A stretch of DNA of 64,000 nucleotides from Faeciplasma gallinarum. Its GTDB lineage: Bacteria > Bacillota > Clostridia > Oscillospirales > Ruminococcaceae. The DNA lies in contig DVIR01000039.1 in the NCBI GenBank assembly GCA_018711085.1, forward strand, positions 1-64,000, written 5' to 3'. Each line of letters starts with the position of its first letter. Positions within the stretch are counted from its first letter, which is position 1. Below are positions 8,862 to 16,916 of this stretch, piece by piece. Position numbers and translations under genes: made by a program. Below the pieces are notes generated by a model. That model saw only the letters and a list, made by a program, of their open reading frames with translations, was not told the DNA's origin and searched no databases.

Positions 8862-9746
8862 TTAGATAAGTTTTTGCTCCGCCATGAGCTTGTAAAGCAC
8901 TTCCGCCTTCGTCTCGTCCATAGGCGTCAAGGGGAGCCTCAATGTGTTTTCGCACATGCCCATCTTAGCCATTGCAGCCTTTACGGGAATGGGGTTTACC
9001 TCGCTGAACAAAGCGGACATAAGGGGAAGGTACTCAAGCTGCAGCGCAAGAGAACCCTTTAAGTCGCCGGCGAAGAACCTGCGGCAGATTTCGTTTGTCT
9101 GAGCGGGCATGATGTTTGACAGCACAGATATTACGCCCTTGCCGCCCAAAGAAAGTATGGGCAGAATCTGATTGTCGTTGCCCGAATAAATGTCAAGCGT
9201 GTCGGCGCAAAGGTGCGCAAGCTCCGCTATCTGCGATATGTCTCCGCTCGCTTCCTTTATGGCTGCGATGTTGTCTATCTGCGAAAGCCTGTAGGCGGTG
9301 GCGGGAAGTATGTTGCAGCCGGTGCGCGACGGAACGTTGTAAAGTATGCATGGTATCTTGCAGCTTTGGGCTATTGCCTTGAAGTGCTCATAAAGGCCGT
9401 TTTGCGTGGCTTTGTTGTAATAAGGCGTCACTAAGAGAACGGCATCAGCGCCCTCATCTGCTGCAAACTTTGAAAGATCGATTGCATAGTCGGTGTCGTT
9501 AGAGCCTGTTCCGGCAATTACGGGGACTCTGCCCGCAACTTTCTTTATCGCAAAGCTTATGATTTCGCGATGCTCGCTGTCGGTAAGCGTTGAGCTTTCG
9601 CCCGTTGTTCCCGCAACGACCAGCGCGCCTATTCCTCCGTTTATCTGCTGCTCAAGTATGCGCTCAAAAGCGTCGTAGTCTATCCCGCCGTTCTTAAACG
9701 GCGTGATAAGAGCGGTTGCCGCTCCGGTAAATATGTTCTTTTTCAT
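8862..9746 (-). CDS. dapA: 4-hydroxy-tetrahydrodipicolinate synthase
   Basis: This 294-residue TIM-barrel aldolase condenses pyruvate with aspartate semialdehyde, the first committed step of the lysine branch. Visible residues include GTTGE (45-50), Tyr136 in LYNVPSRTG, Arg141, and the Schiff-base Lys164 in AAIKEASGD. It is the first gene of the operon, about 50 bases after the riboswitch terminator, so lysine should control the whole unit. Allosteric lysine inhibition is usual in the family but was not assessed here. Confidence 0.97.
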   Translation of the reverse strand: MKKNIFTGAATALITPFKNGGIDYDAFERILEQQINGGIGALVVAGTTGESSTLTDSEHREIISFAIKKVAGRVPVIAGTGSNDTDYAIDLSKFAADEGADAVLLVTPYYNKATQNGLYEHFKAIAQSCKIPCILYNVPSRTGCNILPATAYRLSQIDNIAAIKEASGDISQIAELAHLCADTLDIYSGNDNQILPILSLGGKGVISVLSNIMPAQTNEICRRFFAGDLKGSLALQLEYLPLMSALFSEVNPIPVKAAMAKMGMCENTLRLPLTPMDETKAEVLYKLMAEQKLI

Positions 9747-9793
9747 TTCGGTGCGCGTCTTCCTTTCATATTTATTCGGCGTTAAAATTTAAG

Positions 9794-9828
9794 AAGAAAA
9801 AAGGCAGTCACCTCAAAAGGCAACTACC
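9794..9828 (-). terminator. lysine-riboswitch terminator
   Basis: A 10-bp stem (GGTAGTTGCC/GGTGACTGCC, with G-T pairs) and a 6-base loop are followed by six T on the minus strand. It lies between the riboswitch aptamer and dapA and is its likely expression platform: lysine binding should favour it and stop transcription. Confidence 0.88.
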
Positions 9829-9844
9829 GCACGAAAAATATCTC

Positions 9845-10020
9845 AACTCGTTCGATAGCTCTCCGCAAGCGAATGCGACAGCGGTGCGGATATTAACCGC
9901 ACTGCCGGATCGCTCCTTTGCCCTTGAGCGTCCTCGGCAGCTACCCCTTTTGGCAATGTCCGTCTTGGCTGACGTTTACAACACCGCTTACTCATGATAC
10001 ACTGCGCCTCTATCAGTTCC
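9845..10020 (-). promoter_or_regulatory. lysine riboswitch (L box)
   Basis: Read on the minus strand, this leader has the L-box landmarks in order: GATAGAGGCGCA near the 5' end, CATGAGTA, AAAGGGGTAGCTGCCGAGG, a stem-loop arm and the closing GGAGAGCTATC. GATAG pairs with CTATC to close P1. The order and spacing match the B. subtilis lysC lysine riboswitch as I know it. It sits directly after a consensus promoter and before a terminator and dapA. An apparent small reading frame over this region is not a gene. Confidence 0.93.
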
Positions 10021-10025
10021 AGCTT

Positions 10026-10054
10026 ATTATAATACCGTATTTCGCTCTTGTCAA
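10026..10054 (-). promoter_or_regulatory. consensus promoter of the dap operon
   Basis: TTGACA (10054-10049) and TATAAT (10031-10026) are both perfect, with a 17-bp spacer on the minus strand. The predicted start is just ahead of the lysine riboswitch. A strong promoter with control left to the RNA is the usual arrangement. Confidence 0.92.
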
Positions 10055-10187
10055 CGCCGTTATATAACATTGTATGCATTCATAAAAGCTAAAGTTATCA
10101 AAAGCCTCGCTTTGTAATTTATAACCACGCCGACCCCCCCGCATGCCCATAGCGGGGAGCCATGCCTTGAGAAAAATGCAAATGCGC

Positions 10188-10224
10188 AAAAAAGCCGCAG
10201 CTTTATATAAGCCGCGGCTTTTTT
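10188..10224 (-). terminator. terminator of the xylanase gene
   Basis: AAAAAAGCCGC pairs with GCGGCTTTTTT around a TTTATATAA-containing loop. The T runs on both strands make it able to work in both directions, but only the xylanase gene (minus strand) ends here. Confidence 0.85.
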
Positions 10225-10274
10225 GTTTTTAAGATTTAGCTTTAATCTTTACCATCTAAGCCCATAGCGCCTAA

Positions 10275-11594
10275 TCAGTGGTCAAATGACACCTCTGCTA
10301 TAGAGTAGAAGGAAGGCTTCAAGGAGAAGTCTCTGTCGATTATGAGCGCTGCGTTTCTTCTGAGCTTAGGAGTAGAGTTGAGCCAGGAGTTCTCGTCGTC
10401 CGTGCCCCAGAATACAACGGAGTCGATTATGCCCTCATCGGCAAAGTCGAGGAACATGTCGAACAGCTCCGCATACTTTTCAGCCTGCTGCTCAAGCTCT
10501 TCGTCGGACCAGGTCTTGAACGCACCGTCTGCATTTTCGCCTACGAACATGTTCATGTCAAGCTCTGTGATCTGAATTCTGAAGTTGCCGGCATACTCGG
10601 GGAAGCATTCGTCGTATACGTCCGCAAGTCCCGCTATAAGCTCGATGTTTCTTCTGTAGTGCTCGACGTCGCAGTTGAGGTCTATGTGGGACTGGAATCC
10701 GACACCGTCGATTCTGACGCCCTTGCGGAGCATTCTCTCAACCATGTCGTACATAGCCTGTGTCTTGGAATCCTGCCACTCCATGTTGAAGTCGTTGATT
10801 ATAAGAATTGCATCCTCGTCGGCAGCTCTTGCCGCGTTGAACGCTATCTCGACATAGTCGTCATAGTAGCCGTTTCCGTCAAGGTCGCCGATTATGTCTG
10901 CCCAGTAGGAGTCGTCGGCAATTCTTCTTATGGAGTCGGCGTTGAGAACCTCGTTGCACACGTCCCAAATGTCTATGTCGTCCTTGTATCTTGTCACGAC
11001 GTCGGTGATGTAGGTGGTTATTCTCTCCTGAAGCTGCTCGCTTGTAGCCAAAGCGCCTGCCTCGTAGCACTCCGCAAGGCTTCTTGTGTCGTCGGGATCA
11101 GCCTTGAACCACCACTGCGGAACCTGAGAATGCCACAAAAGCGTATGACCTCTTAAGGTTGCGCCGTTGATCTTACCGAACTCTACAAACTCGTCCGCAT
11201 ACTCAAAGTTGTAAACGCCCTCCGAAGGGTTGATGCAGTCGGGCTTGAACTCGTTGCCGAGAGTGTAGATGTTGTAGTGCTTGAGAAGTCCCTTTGTAGT
11301 GGTGTCCTCAAGGTTTTCAAGATCTATCTGGTTGGATGTGAACGATGCTCCTATGAGCATTTTTCCCTCAAAATACTTCCACAAAGCGGGAACATCGTAA
11401 TCAGCAACGTAATGCTCGCCTTCTTCAAGTGCCTCAAGCTCTTCAAGAGTGTATGTAAGATTGGGATCGGTGAGACTGTCAAGGTATTCCTGATCAACCT
11501 CAGGCTCGCCGCCCTCCTCATCAGCCGCGTCAGCGCATCCGAAGAGGCTCAAAAGCATAGCTCCTGCCAAGAGCATTGCAAGAAATTTTCTCAT
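10275..11594 (-). CDS. GH10 endo-1,4-beta-xylanase lipoprotein
   Basis: This 439-residue secreted enzyme cleaves internal xylan linkages. It begins with a lipoprotein signal (MRKFLAMLLAGAMLLSLFGC, acylated Cys20), then an acidic linker and a single GH10 barrel. The acid/base is Glu215 in WDVCNEVL and the nucleophile Glu344 in ITELDMN; RGHTLLWHSQ is another family block. There is no carbohydrate-binding module. The ATG at 11594 is chosen because AAAGGA lies 10 bases upstream and the signal peptide begins there. Lipid anchoring keeps xylo-oligosaccharides near the cell, consistent with the apparently cytoplasmic GH43 enzyme. Confidence 0.95.
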   Translation of the reverse strand: MRKFLAMLLAGAMLLSLFGCADAADEEGGEPEVDQEYLDSLTDPNLTYTLEELEALEEGEHYVADYDVPALWKYFEGKMLIGASFTSNQIDLENLEDTTTKGLLKHYNIYTLGNEFKPDCINPSEGVYNFEYADEFVEFGKINGATLRGHTLLWHSQVPQWWFKADPDDTRSLAECYEAGALATSEQLQERITTYITDVVTRYKDDIDIWDVCNEVLNADSIRRIADDSYWADIIGDLDGNGYYDDYVEIAFNAARAADEDAILIINDFNMEWQDSKTQAMYDMVERMLRKGVRIDGVGFQSHIDLNCDVEHYRRNIELIAGLADVYDECFPEYAGNFRIQITELDMNMFVGENADGAFKTWSDEELEQQAEKYAELFDMFLDFADEGIIDSVVFWGTDDENSWLNSTPKLRRNAALIIDRDFSLKPSFYSIAEVSFDH

Positions 11595-11755
11595 TGCAAT
11601 AATTTCCTTTCGATAATAATTTGCATATACAGTATAACATATTCTGTCTGCGCTTTGAATCGGTAAATCAAACAATTAAAATCCTCAGATTTATGCACTT
11701 TACACACAAATAAGCTTTCATGAGTGCACAGAAGGCAAAAAGTTGTGTAAACCCC

Positions 11756-11784
11756 TTTACAAATGCGACCGATTGTTTTATACT
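11756..11784 (+). promoter_or_regulatory. promoter of the atp operon
   Basis: TTTACA (11756-11761) and TATACT (11779-11784) with a 17-bp spacer lie about 100 bases upstream of the first atp gene. The transcribed leader (about 11791-11885) shows no structure I recognise. Confidence 0.7.
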
Positions 11785-11885
11785 ATAAACAATACATCGG
11801 CTGATGCGGTACGCTGTTACTTCAAAGCGGCAAAATTTGCGGCGATTTTCAGCGCATGCATGGCTGCGTTCGGAGGTCTAAAGAC

Positions 11886-12329
11886 ATGGATAAAACTGAG
11901 ATAAAGGCGATAAAGGACTTTATGCTGCCGGTTGTGCTCGGTACGCTTATACTTGAAGGCGTGACTGTCCTTGTCTTTTTGATTATAGGAAAGTTTGATA
12001 TCGGGGTGATATGCGGCGCCCTGTGGGGTACTGCGGTGATGAGCCTGTATTACTTCATGATGGCGACGGCTGTGGTGAGGGCGGCGACGGGCGATCCCGA
12101 GCTTGCAAAAAAGCGTTCTGCCGGCTCGTACATGTTAAGGCTTGCAGTGCTCGTCGGGCTTATGGGTCTTGGGCTGTATCTTTCCGCGTCAAAGGGGCTG
12201 TTCAACTGGATTCCCATGCTCCTTGCGGCGATATATCCGAGAATATCGATAGGCGTGTACCGCACCGTGACAAGCGTTCGGCAGATGTATTCGGGAAAGC
12301 CCGAAAACAAGGACGGTGATGAAAAATGA
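11886..12329 (+). CDS. atpI: ATP synthase subunit I-like membrane protein
   Basis: This 147-residue protein has four hydrophobic segments and lies first in the ATP synthase operon, the position of AtpI. AtpI proteins help assemble the c ring or carry Mg2+. The family is poorly conserved, so the call rests on length, topology and position. The ATG at 11886 has GGAGG 9 bases upstream. Its end overlaps atpB by 4 bases (ATGA). Confidence 0.75.
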   Translation: MDKTEIKAIKDFMLPVVLGTLILEGVTVLVFLIIGKFDIGVICGALWGTAVMSLYYFMMATAVVRAATGDPELAKKRSAGSYMLRLAVLVGLMGLGLYLSASKGLFNWIPMLLAAIYPRISIGVYRTVTSVRQMYSGKPENKDGDEK

Positions 12330-13075
12330 GCGACATTGAAGTCAAGGGCGCGAAGATACTTTTTGAGCTTCCGTTCGGGCTGACCATAACGGAGACGCAG
12401 GTGAACATGTGGATAGTGATGGCTGTTGTCGCCGCACTGTGCATATGGCTGACTCACGGAATGAAGGTTCGCCCGACTTCAAAAAGGCAGATCGTTGCGG
12501 AGCTTTTAGTAAAGACTGTGTCAAACTTTGTCCGCTCAAATATGGGAGAACGCTTTGCAAAAAGGTATACTCCGTATATTGCCGCGCTGTTTACCCTTGC
12601 GCTCGGCTCAAGCTGGCTGTCGCTTATAGGCATGTATGCTCCCACGGGAGACTTAAACACCACTGCCGGCTGGGCGATAGTGACGTTTGTTTTGATAACT
12701 TACTACAAGATACGCACAAACGGAATTTTAAAGTATATGAAGGGCTTTACCGAACCGATATTTCTGATGACGCCGATGAACATAATAGGCGAGTTTGCAA
12801 CGCCGGTGTCGATGGCTTTGCGTATGTTCGGAAATGTCGCCTCCGGTACGATAATATCTTCTCTTGTGTATGCTGCGCTTGCATGGCTCAACCAGGTGGT
12901 TTTCGGATGGCTGCCGGGATTTTTGGGCGAATGGGCGCAAAGCTTCCCGATACTTCAGTTTGGCATTCCCGCCATACTGTCGATATACTTTGACGTGTTC
13001 AGCGGCATTTTGCAGGCGTTTATTTTCTGCATGCTCACCATGCTTTATATCAAGGCGGCTGCGGAAACGGACTGA
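12326..13075 (+). CDS. atpB: F-type ATP synthase subunit a
   Basis: This 249-residue membrane protein forms the stator ion channel next to the c ring. The block MALRMFGNVASGTII contains the essential arginine of the family, and GIPAILSIYFDVFSGILQAF matches the last membrane helices. Five to six membrane segments are apparent. It is translationally coupled to the preceding gene. Confidence 0.96.
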   Translation: MSDIEVKGAKILFELPFGLTITETQVNMWIVMAVVAALCIWLTHGMKVRPTSKRQIVAELLVKTVSNFVRSNMGERFAKRYTPYIAALFTLALGSSWLSLIGMYAPTGDLNTTAGWAIVTFVLITYYKIRTNGILKYMKGFTEPIFLMTPMNIIGEFATPVSMALRMFGNVASGTIISSLVYAALAWLNQVVFGWLPGFLGEWAQSFPILQFGIPAILSIYFDVFSGILQAFIFCMLTMLYIKAAAETD

Positions 13076-13109
13076 TTGTTAAAAACCATTGAAAGGACGG
13101 TTTTGTTTT

Positions 13110-13370
13110 ATGGAAAGAGCTTTAGTTTTGATGGGATGTGCAATAGGAGCAGGTCTTGCGCTTATAGCAGGTATAGGTCCCGGTATAGGAGAGGGCTATG
13201 CCGTAGGCAAGGCATGCGAGGCAATAGCGAGACAGCCTGAGCAAAAGGGTTCTGTTACGACTACCATGCTCATGGGCTGCGCAATCGCGGAGACAACCGG
13301 TATTTACGGACTTGTGGTAGGACTGTTGCTGATATTCTTGGCGCCGAACATGTTCTTGAACATGCTCTGA
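13110..13370 (+). CDS. atpE: F-type ATP synthase subunit c with two-carboxylate motif
   Basis: This 86-residue hairpin of two membrane helices forms the rotor ring. The first helix is Gly-rich (GIGPGIGEGYAVGKA) and the loop RQPE is conserved. The ion-binding Glu61 lies in AETTGIYG. Thr62, Thr63 and Tyr66 follow at positions used for Na+ binding in Na+-type rings. The position held by Gln32 in Ilyobacter c subunits is Glu28 here, giving two carboxylates as described for Fusobacterium nucleatum. The ATG at 13110 with GAAAGGACGG upstream is preferred to an upstream TTG. Confidence 0.95.
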   Translation: MERALVLMGCAIGAGLALIAGIGPGIGEGYAVGKACEAIARQPEQKGSVTTTMLMGCAIAETTGIYGLVVGLLLIFLAPNMFLNML

Positions 13371-13404
13371 TAAACCGAACGCATATAAGGGAGTTGTGTA
13401 AAAG

Positions 13405-13938
13405 ATGCTTTTTACAGCACTTATAGCGGGCAACGTCGATTTTATATCCATAGATATATGGCATATCGTGGTGGCGATCGGCAACCTGTTTATCCTCACG
13501 CTTATCTTAAAGAAGTTTTTGTTCAAGCCTGTTCAAAAGATTCTCAAGCAGCGGGAGGACGAGGTCAATAAGATGTATTCCGATGCGGACACGGCTTTGG
13601 CAAAGGCAAATGAGGACAAGCAGACATACGAAAAGAAGCTGACCGACGCCGGCGCGCAGGCCGACAGCATCATAAAGACTGCGACGGCGCGTGCTAAGCA
13701 GGAGTCGGAACAAATAGTGTCGGCTGCCAAAAGCGAGGCTCAAAGGCGGCTTGAAAACGCCGACGCCGATATAGAGCTTGCAAAGAGAAAAGCTGCCGCA
13801 CAGATGAAAAACTCTGTTTCCGACATGGTAATAGACCTTGCAGAGCAGGTTGTGGAAAAGGAAATTGATGCAGCCGCGCATGCAAAACTTATAGATGAAG
13901 CGATAAGCGGTTTGGGTGACGATGATGAGCAGCAGTGA
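13405..13938 (+). CDS. atpF: F-type ATP synthase subunit b
   Basis: This 177-residue peripheral-stalk protein has one N-terminal membrane segment (IWHIVVAIGNLFILTLIL), then FLFKPVQKIL and a long charged coiled coil. GGAG lies 11 bases before the ATG. The last 17 bases overlap the start of atpH in another frame, suggesting translational coupling. Confidence 0.95.
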   Translation: MLFTALIAGNVDFISIDIWHIVVAIGNLFILTLILKKFLFKPVQKILKQREDEVNKMYSDADTALAKANEDKQTYEKKLTDAGAQADSIIKTATARAKQESEQIVSAAKSEAQRRLENADADIELAKRKAAAQMKNSVSDMVIDLAEQVVEKEIDAAAHAKLIDEAISGLGDDDEQQ

Positions 13939-14476
13939 GCACATAAGATACGCGCAGGAGTTTGGGCGCGCGGTGTATGATCTGGCGCGTGAGCGGGGAG
14001 TGCAGACGCAGGTGCTCAACGGCTTTGAGACCGTGGCAAAGGTGTTTGAGGACAAGCCGGAGTTTTTGAGGCTGCTTTCAAATCCGAGACTCGGAGTTTC
14101 GGAGAGAGAAGAGCTTGTCAACAGCGTTTTCGGCGGCAGGATAGAGCCGGTGCTGCTGAACGCCGTAAAGCTGCTCGCCGCAAAGCGCAGATGCGGAATG
14201 CTCGAGAGCTGCCTGCAGGAGTACCGCGCTCTTTACTGCAGGGAAAACAACATTCTTGCGGTGAAGGTGACCTCCGCAGTGGAGCTTGACGAGGTTCAAA
14301 AGTCAAAGCTTTGCAAAACCCTCGAGAAAAAGACGGGAAGCAAAGTGCTTCTTCACTGCCGCACGGACCCGTCATGCCTGGGCGGAATATGCCTTGAGTA
14401 CGACGGAAAGAGATACGATGCAAGCGTGCGCCAAAAGCTTTCTTCCCTCAGGGAATCTCTTAAAAGCGACTGCTAA
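13922..14476 (+). CDS. atpH: F-type ATP synthase subunit delta
   Basis: This protein of about 184 residues links the peripheral stalk to the catalytic head. It shows the OSCP/delta N-terminal pattern (YAQEFGRAVYDLARERG), LRLLSNPRLGVSEREELV, and the C-terminal end LGGICLEYDGKRYDASVRQKL. Two ATG codons (13922, 13925) and a GTG (13916) are possible starts, all inside the end of atpF. No strong ribosome site is visible, so it probably depends on coupling. Confidence 0.93.
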   Translation: MMSSSEHIRYAQEFGRAVYDLARERGVQTQVLNGFETVAKVFEDKPEFLRLLSNPRLGVSEREELVNSVFGGRIEPVLLNAVKLLAAKRRCGMLESCLQEYRALYCRENNILAVKVTSAVELDEVQKSKLCKTLEKKTGSKVLLHCRTDPSCLGGICLEYDGKRYDASVRQKLSSLRESLKSDC

Positions 14477-14499
14477 ACCGAAGCATTGGGGATGGATTT

Positions 14500-16011
14500 A
14501 TGAATTTAGACGAAATAAGCAGCCTTATAAAGGCTCAGATTAAAAATTACGAGTCAAAGGCGGAGCTGTCAGAAACGGGAAGCGTTATAACCGTCGGCGA
14601 CGGCATAGCGCAGGTTTACGGTCTTGACAAATGCCTTTCAAACGAGCTTGTCAAGTTTTCAAACGGCAGCTACGGCATGGCTCTTAACCTCGAAGAGGAC
14701 TATGTGTCGGTGGTTTTGCTCGGAACCGATGAGGGCATACGCGAAGGCGACACGGTGACAAGAACAGGCTCTGTCGTTTCCGTGCCTGTGGGCGAAGGAC
14801 TAATAGGAAGGGTCGTAAACGCCCTCGGTCACCCTATAGACGGCAAAGGACCTGTCGCGTATGAAAAGATGATGCCGATAGAGCAGCCCGCCGCAGGAAT
14901 TATACAAAGAAAGTCGGTAAGCGTGCCGCTCCAGACAGGCATCAAGGCAATAGACAGCATGATACCCATAGGCAGGGGACAGCGCGAGCTGATAATAGGA
15001 GACAGGCAGACGGGAAAGACCGCAATAGCAATAGACACAATCATAAATCAAAAGGGCAAGGACTGCATATGCGTCTACGTAGCAATAGGTCAGAAAAACT
15101 CCACCGTCGCGCAGACGGTTGAGATGCTCTCCCGAGCGGGAGCAATGGATTACACCATAGTCGTCAGCTCGACGGCGAGCGAGCTTGCAACACTTCAGTA
15201 CATCGCCCCGTACGCCGGATGCACCATGGCGGAGTACTTCATGAGACAGGGCAAGGATGCGCTTGTGGTGTATGACGACCTGTCAAAGCATGCCGTGGCG
15301 TACAGAACGATATCTTTGCTCATACGCCGCCCGCCGGGACGCGAGGCGTATCCAGGAGACGTGTTTTACCTTCATTCAAGACTTTTAGAGCGCGCCGCAA
15401 GGCTTTCGGACGAGATGTCGGGAGGCTCTTTGACTGCGCTTCCCATAATAGAAACACAGGCCGGAGACGTTTCCGCATATATACCCACAAACGTCATATC
15501 AATAACCGACGGACAGATATATCTTGAGACTGAGCTTTTCAATTCCGGCGTAATGCCTGCGATAAACCCCGGAATATCCGTCAGCCGTGTTGGCGGAGCA
15601 GCGCAGCTTAAAACAATGAAAAAGGTCAGCGGCACACTAAAGCTTTTGTATTCGCAGTACAGAGAGCTTCAGTCCTTTGAACAGTTCGGTTCCGACCTTG
15701 ATAAGGACACAAAGGAGCGCTTGGCGCAGGGCGAGAGGATAGTCGAGGTTTTAAAGCAGGACAGAAACGCCCCCATACCTGTGGAGCTTCAGGTCTGCAT
15801 AATATACGCCGTGGTAAATAACTACCTTAAAGATGTTGACGTCTCGCTTGTAAAGGAGTACGAAAAAGGTCTTTACTTTGAAATGAACGCATATCATCAG
15901 GATCTGCTTGAAAAAATACTGCGCTCCGATGCAGATGTTTACGGGCTTTTGGACAGCGCGGTGGCCGAGTATACGGACAAGTTTGTGAACAGCCGCAAAA
16001 AGACTCGGTAG
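14500..16011 (+). CDS. atpA: F-type ATP synthase subunit alpha
   Basis: This 503-residue non-catalytic nucleotide-binding subunit of the F1 head has the P-loop GDRQTGKTAIA and the family blocks LGHPIDGKGP, SIPVGRGQREL-like IPIGRGQREL, and PAINPGISVSRVGGAAQ. Length and order are normal. GGATGG lies just before the ATG. Confidence 0.98.
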   Translation: MNLDEISSLIKAQIKNYESKAELSETGSVITVGDGIAQVYGLDKCLSNELVKFSNGSYGMALNLEEDYVSVVLLGTDEGIREGDTVTRTGSVVSVPVGEGLIGRVVNALGHPIDGKGPVAYEKMMPIEQPAAGIIQRKSVSVPLQTGIKAIDSMIPIGRGQRELIIGDRQTGKTAIAIDTIINQKGKDCICVYVAIGQKNSTVAQTVEMLSRAGAMDYTIVVSSTASELATLQYIAPYAGCTMAEYFMRQGKDALVVYDDLSKHAVAYRTISLLIRRPPGREAYPGDVFYLHSRLLERAARLSDEMSGGSLTALPIIETQAGDVSAYIPTNVISITDGQIYLETELFNSGVMPAINPGISVSRVGGAAQLKTMKKVSGTLKLLYSQYRELQSFEQFGSDLDKDTKERLAQGERIVEVLKQDRNAPIPVELQVCIIYAVVNNYLKDVDVSLVKEYEKGLYFEMNAYHQDLLEKILRSDADVYGLLDSAVAEYTDKFVNSRKKTR

Positions 16012-16047
16012 CAGGCGCTTTGAAGGGAGGTAATCGCAACGGCTTCT

Positions 16048-16890
16048 ATGAAGGAAATAAGCCTGAGAATAAAGAGCATCGAGGGCACAAGGCAAATAAC
16101 AAAGGCAATGGAGCTTGTGGCGAGACTCAAGCTTTCAAAGGCCTTGGACGGCGCTGAAAAATGCCGCCCGTACTTTTTGGAGCTGCGCCGCACGTTGAGC
16201 GCGGTTGCATCGTCGGGTGCGGCGGTTGATTCGGATTTTTGCCGTGAACCGTCAGCAAAAGAGGACAAAAAGATCTGTATAATAGCTCTGGCGGGAGATC
16301 GCGGGCTTGCGGGAGGATATAACAGCAATCTTTTCAAGGCGTGCGGCGAGTTTTCGCAGGGCAAAAACGTCGAGGTGCTTCCGGTCGGCAAAAAAGCATG
16401 CGAGCACTTTGCAAGGATAGGAGCGGATGTCGTTTCGTCGGAGTATCAGAGCATAGAAAGCATGGACGTCGGCGATGCGCATGATGCGGCAAGGCTTTTG
16501 TGCGGCAGATTCCTCAGCGGGGAGTTTGAGGAGCTTTATTTGATTTACACGCGGTTTGTTTCCATGCTTTCGCAGGTTCCCGCGACAATGAGGCTCCTGC
16601 CTCTTGAAAAGCCGAAAAAGAAAGACACGCAGCCGCCGTACATGCTGATAGAGCCGTCTGCGCAGGCAGTGTTCGATAAGATTGTTCCGGACGGCGTCGC
16701 AGGGCTGATATGGGGCGCGGTTTGCGAATCAAAGGCAAGCGAGTATGCCGCGAGGAGAATAGCAATGGAGAACGCGACATCTAATGCCGACGACATGACA
16801 GAACAGCTTCGCCTTGTTTATAACAAAGCGAGAAAGGGCTCTATAACGCGCCAGATAACCGAGATTGTGTCGGGCGCGCAGTCGGAGTGA
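16048..16890 (+). CDS. atpG: F-type ATP synthase subunit gamma
   Basis: This subunit of about 280 residues is the central rotor shaft. The N-terminus MKEISLRIKSIEGTRQITKA and the C-terminus NATSNADDMTEQLRLVYNKA are characteristic. The first ATG is at 16048, but GGGAGG (16025-16030) lies 17 bases upstream, too far for it. The family usually begins M-A-S/N-M-K-E-I; here the codons before the ATG read ACG-GCT-TCT, so ACG at 16039, 8 bases after GGGAGG, sits where the normal start would be. Either ACG is used, or the start moved, or a base was misread. Confidence 0.95.
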   Translation: MKEISLRIKSIEGTRQITKAMELVARLKLSKALDGAEKCRPYFLELRRTLSAVASSGAAVDSDFCREPSAKEDKKICIIALAGDRGLAGGYNSNLFKACGEFSQGKNVEVLPVGKKACEHFARIGADVVSSEYQSIESMDVGDAHDAARLLCGRFLSGEFEELYLIYTRFVSMLSQVPATMRLLPLEKPKKKDTQPPYMLIEPSAQAVFDKIVPDGVAGLIWGAVCESKASEYAARRIAMENATSNADDMTEQLRLVYNKARKGSITRQITEIVSGAQSE

Positions 16891-16916
16891 TAAAATAAAC
16901 CCGAAGGGAAAGTGTT

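Noticed and set aside
9843..10079. A 78-codon open frame upstream of dapA
   Set aside because: It coincides with the lysine riboswitch and its promoter, and its protein shows no recognisable pattern.
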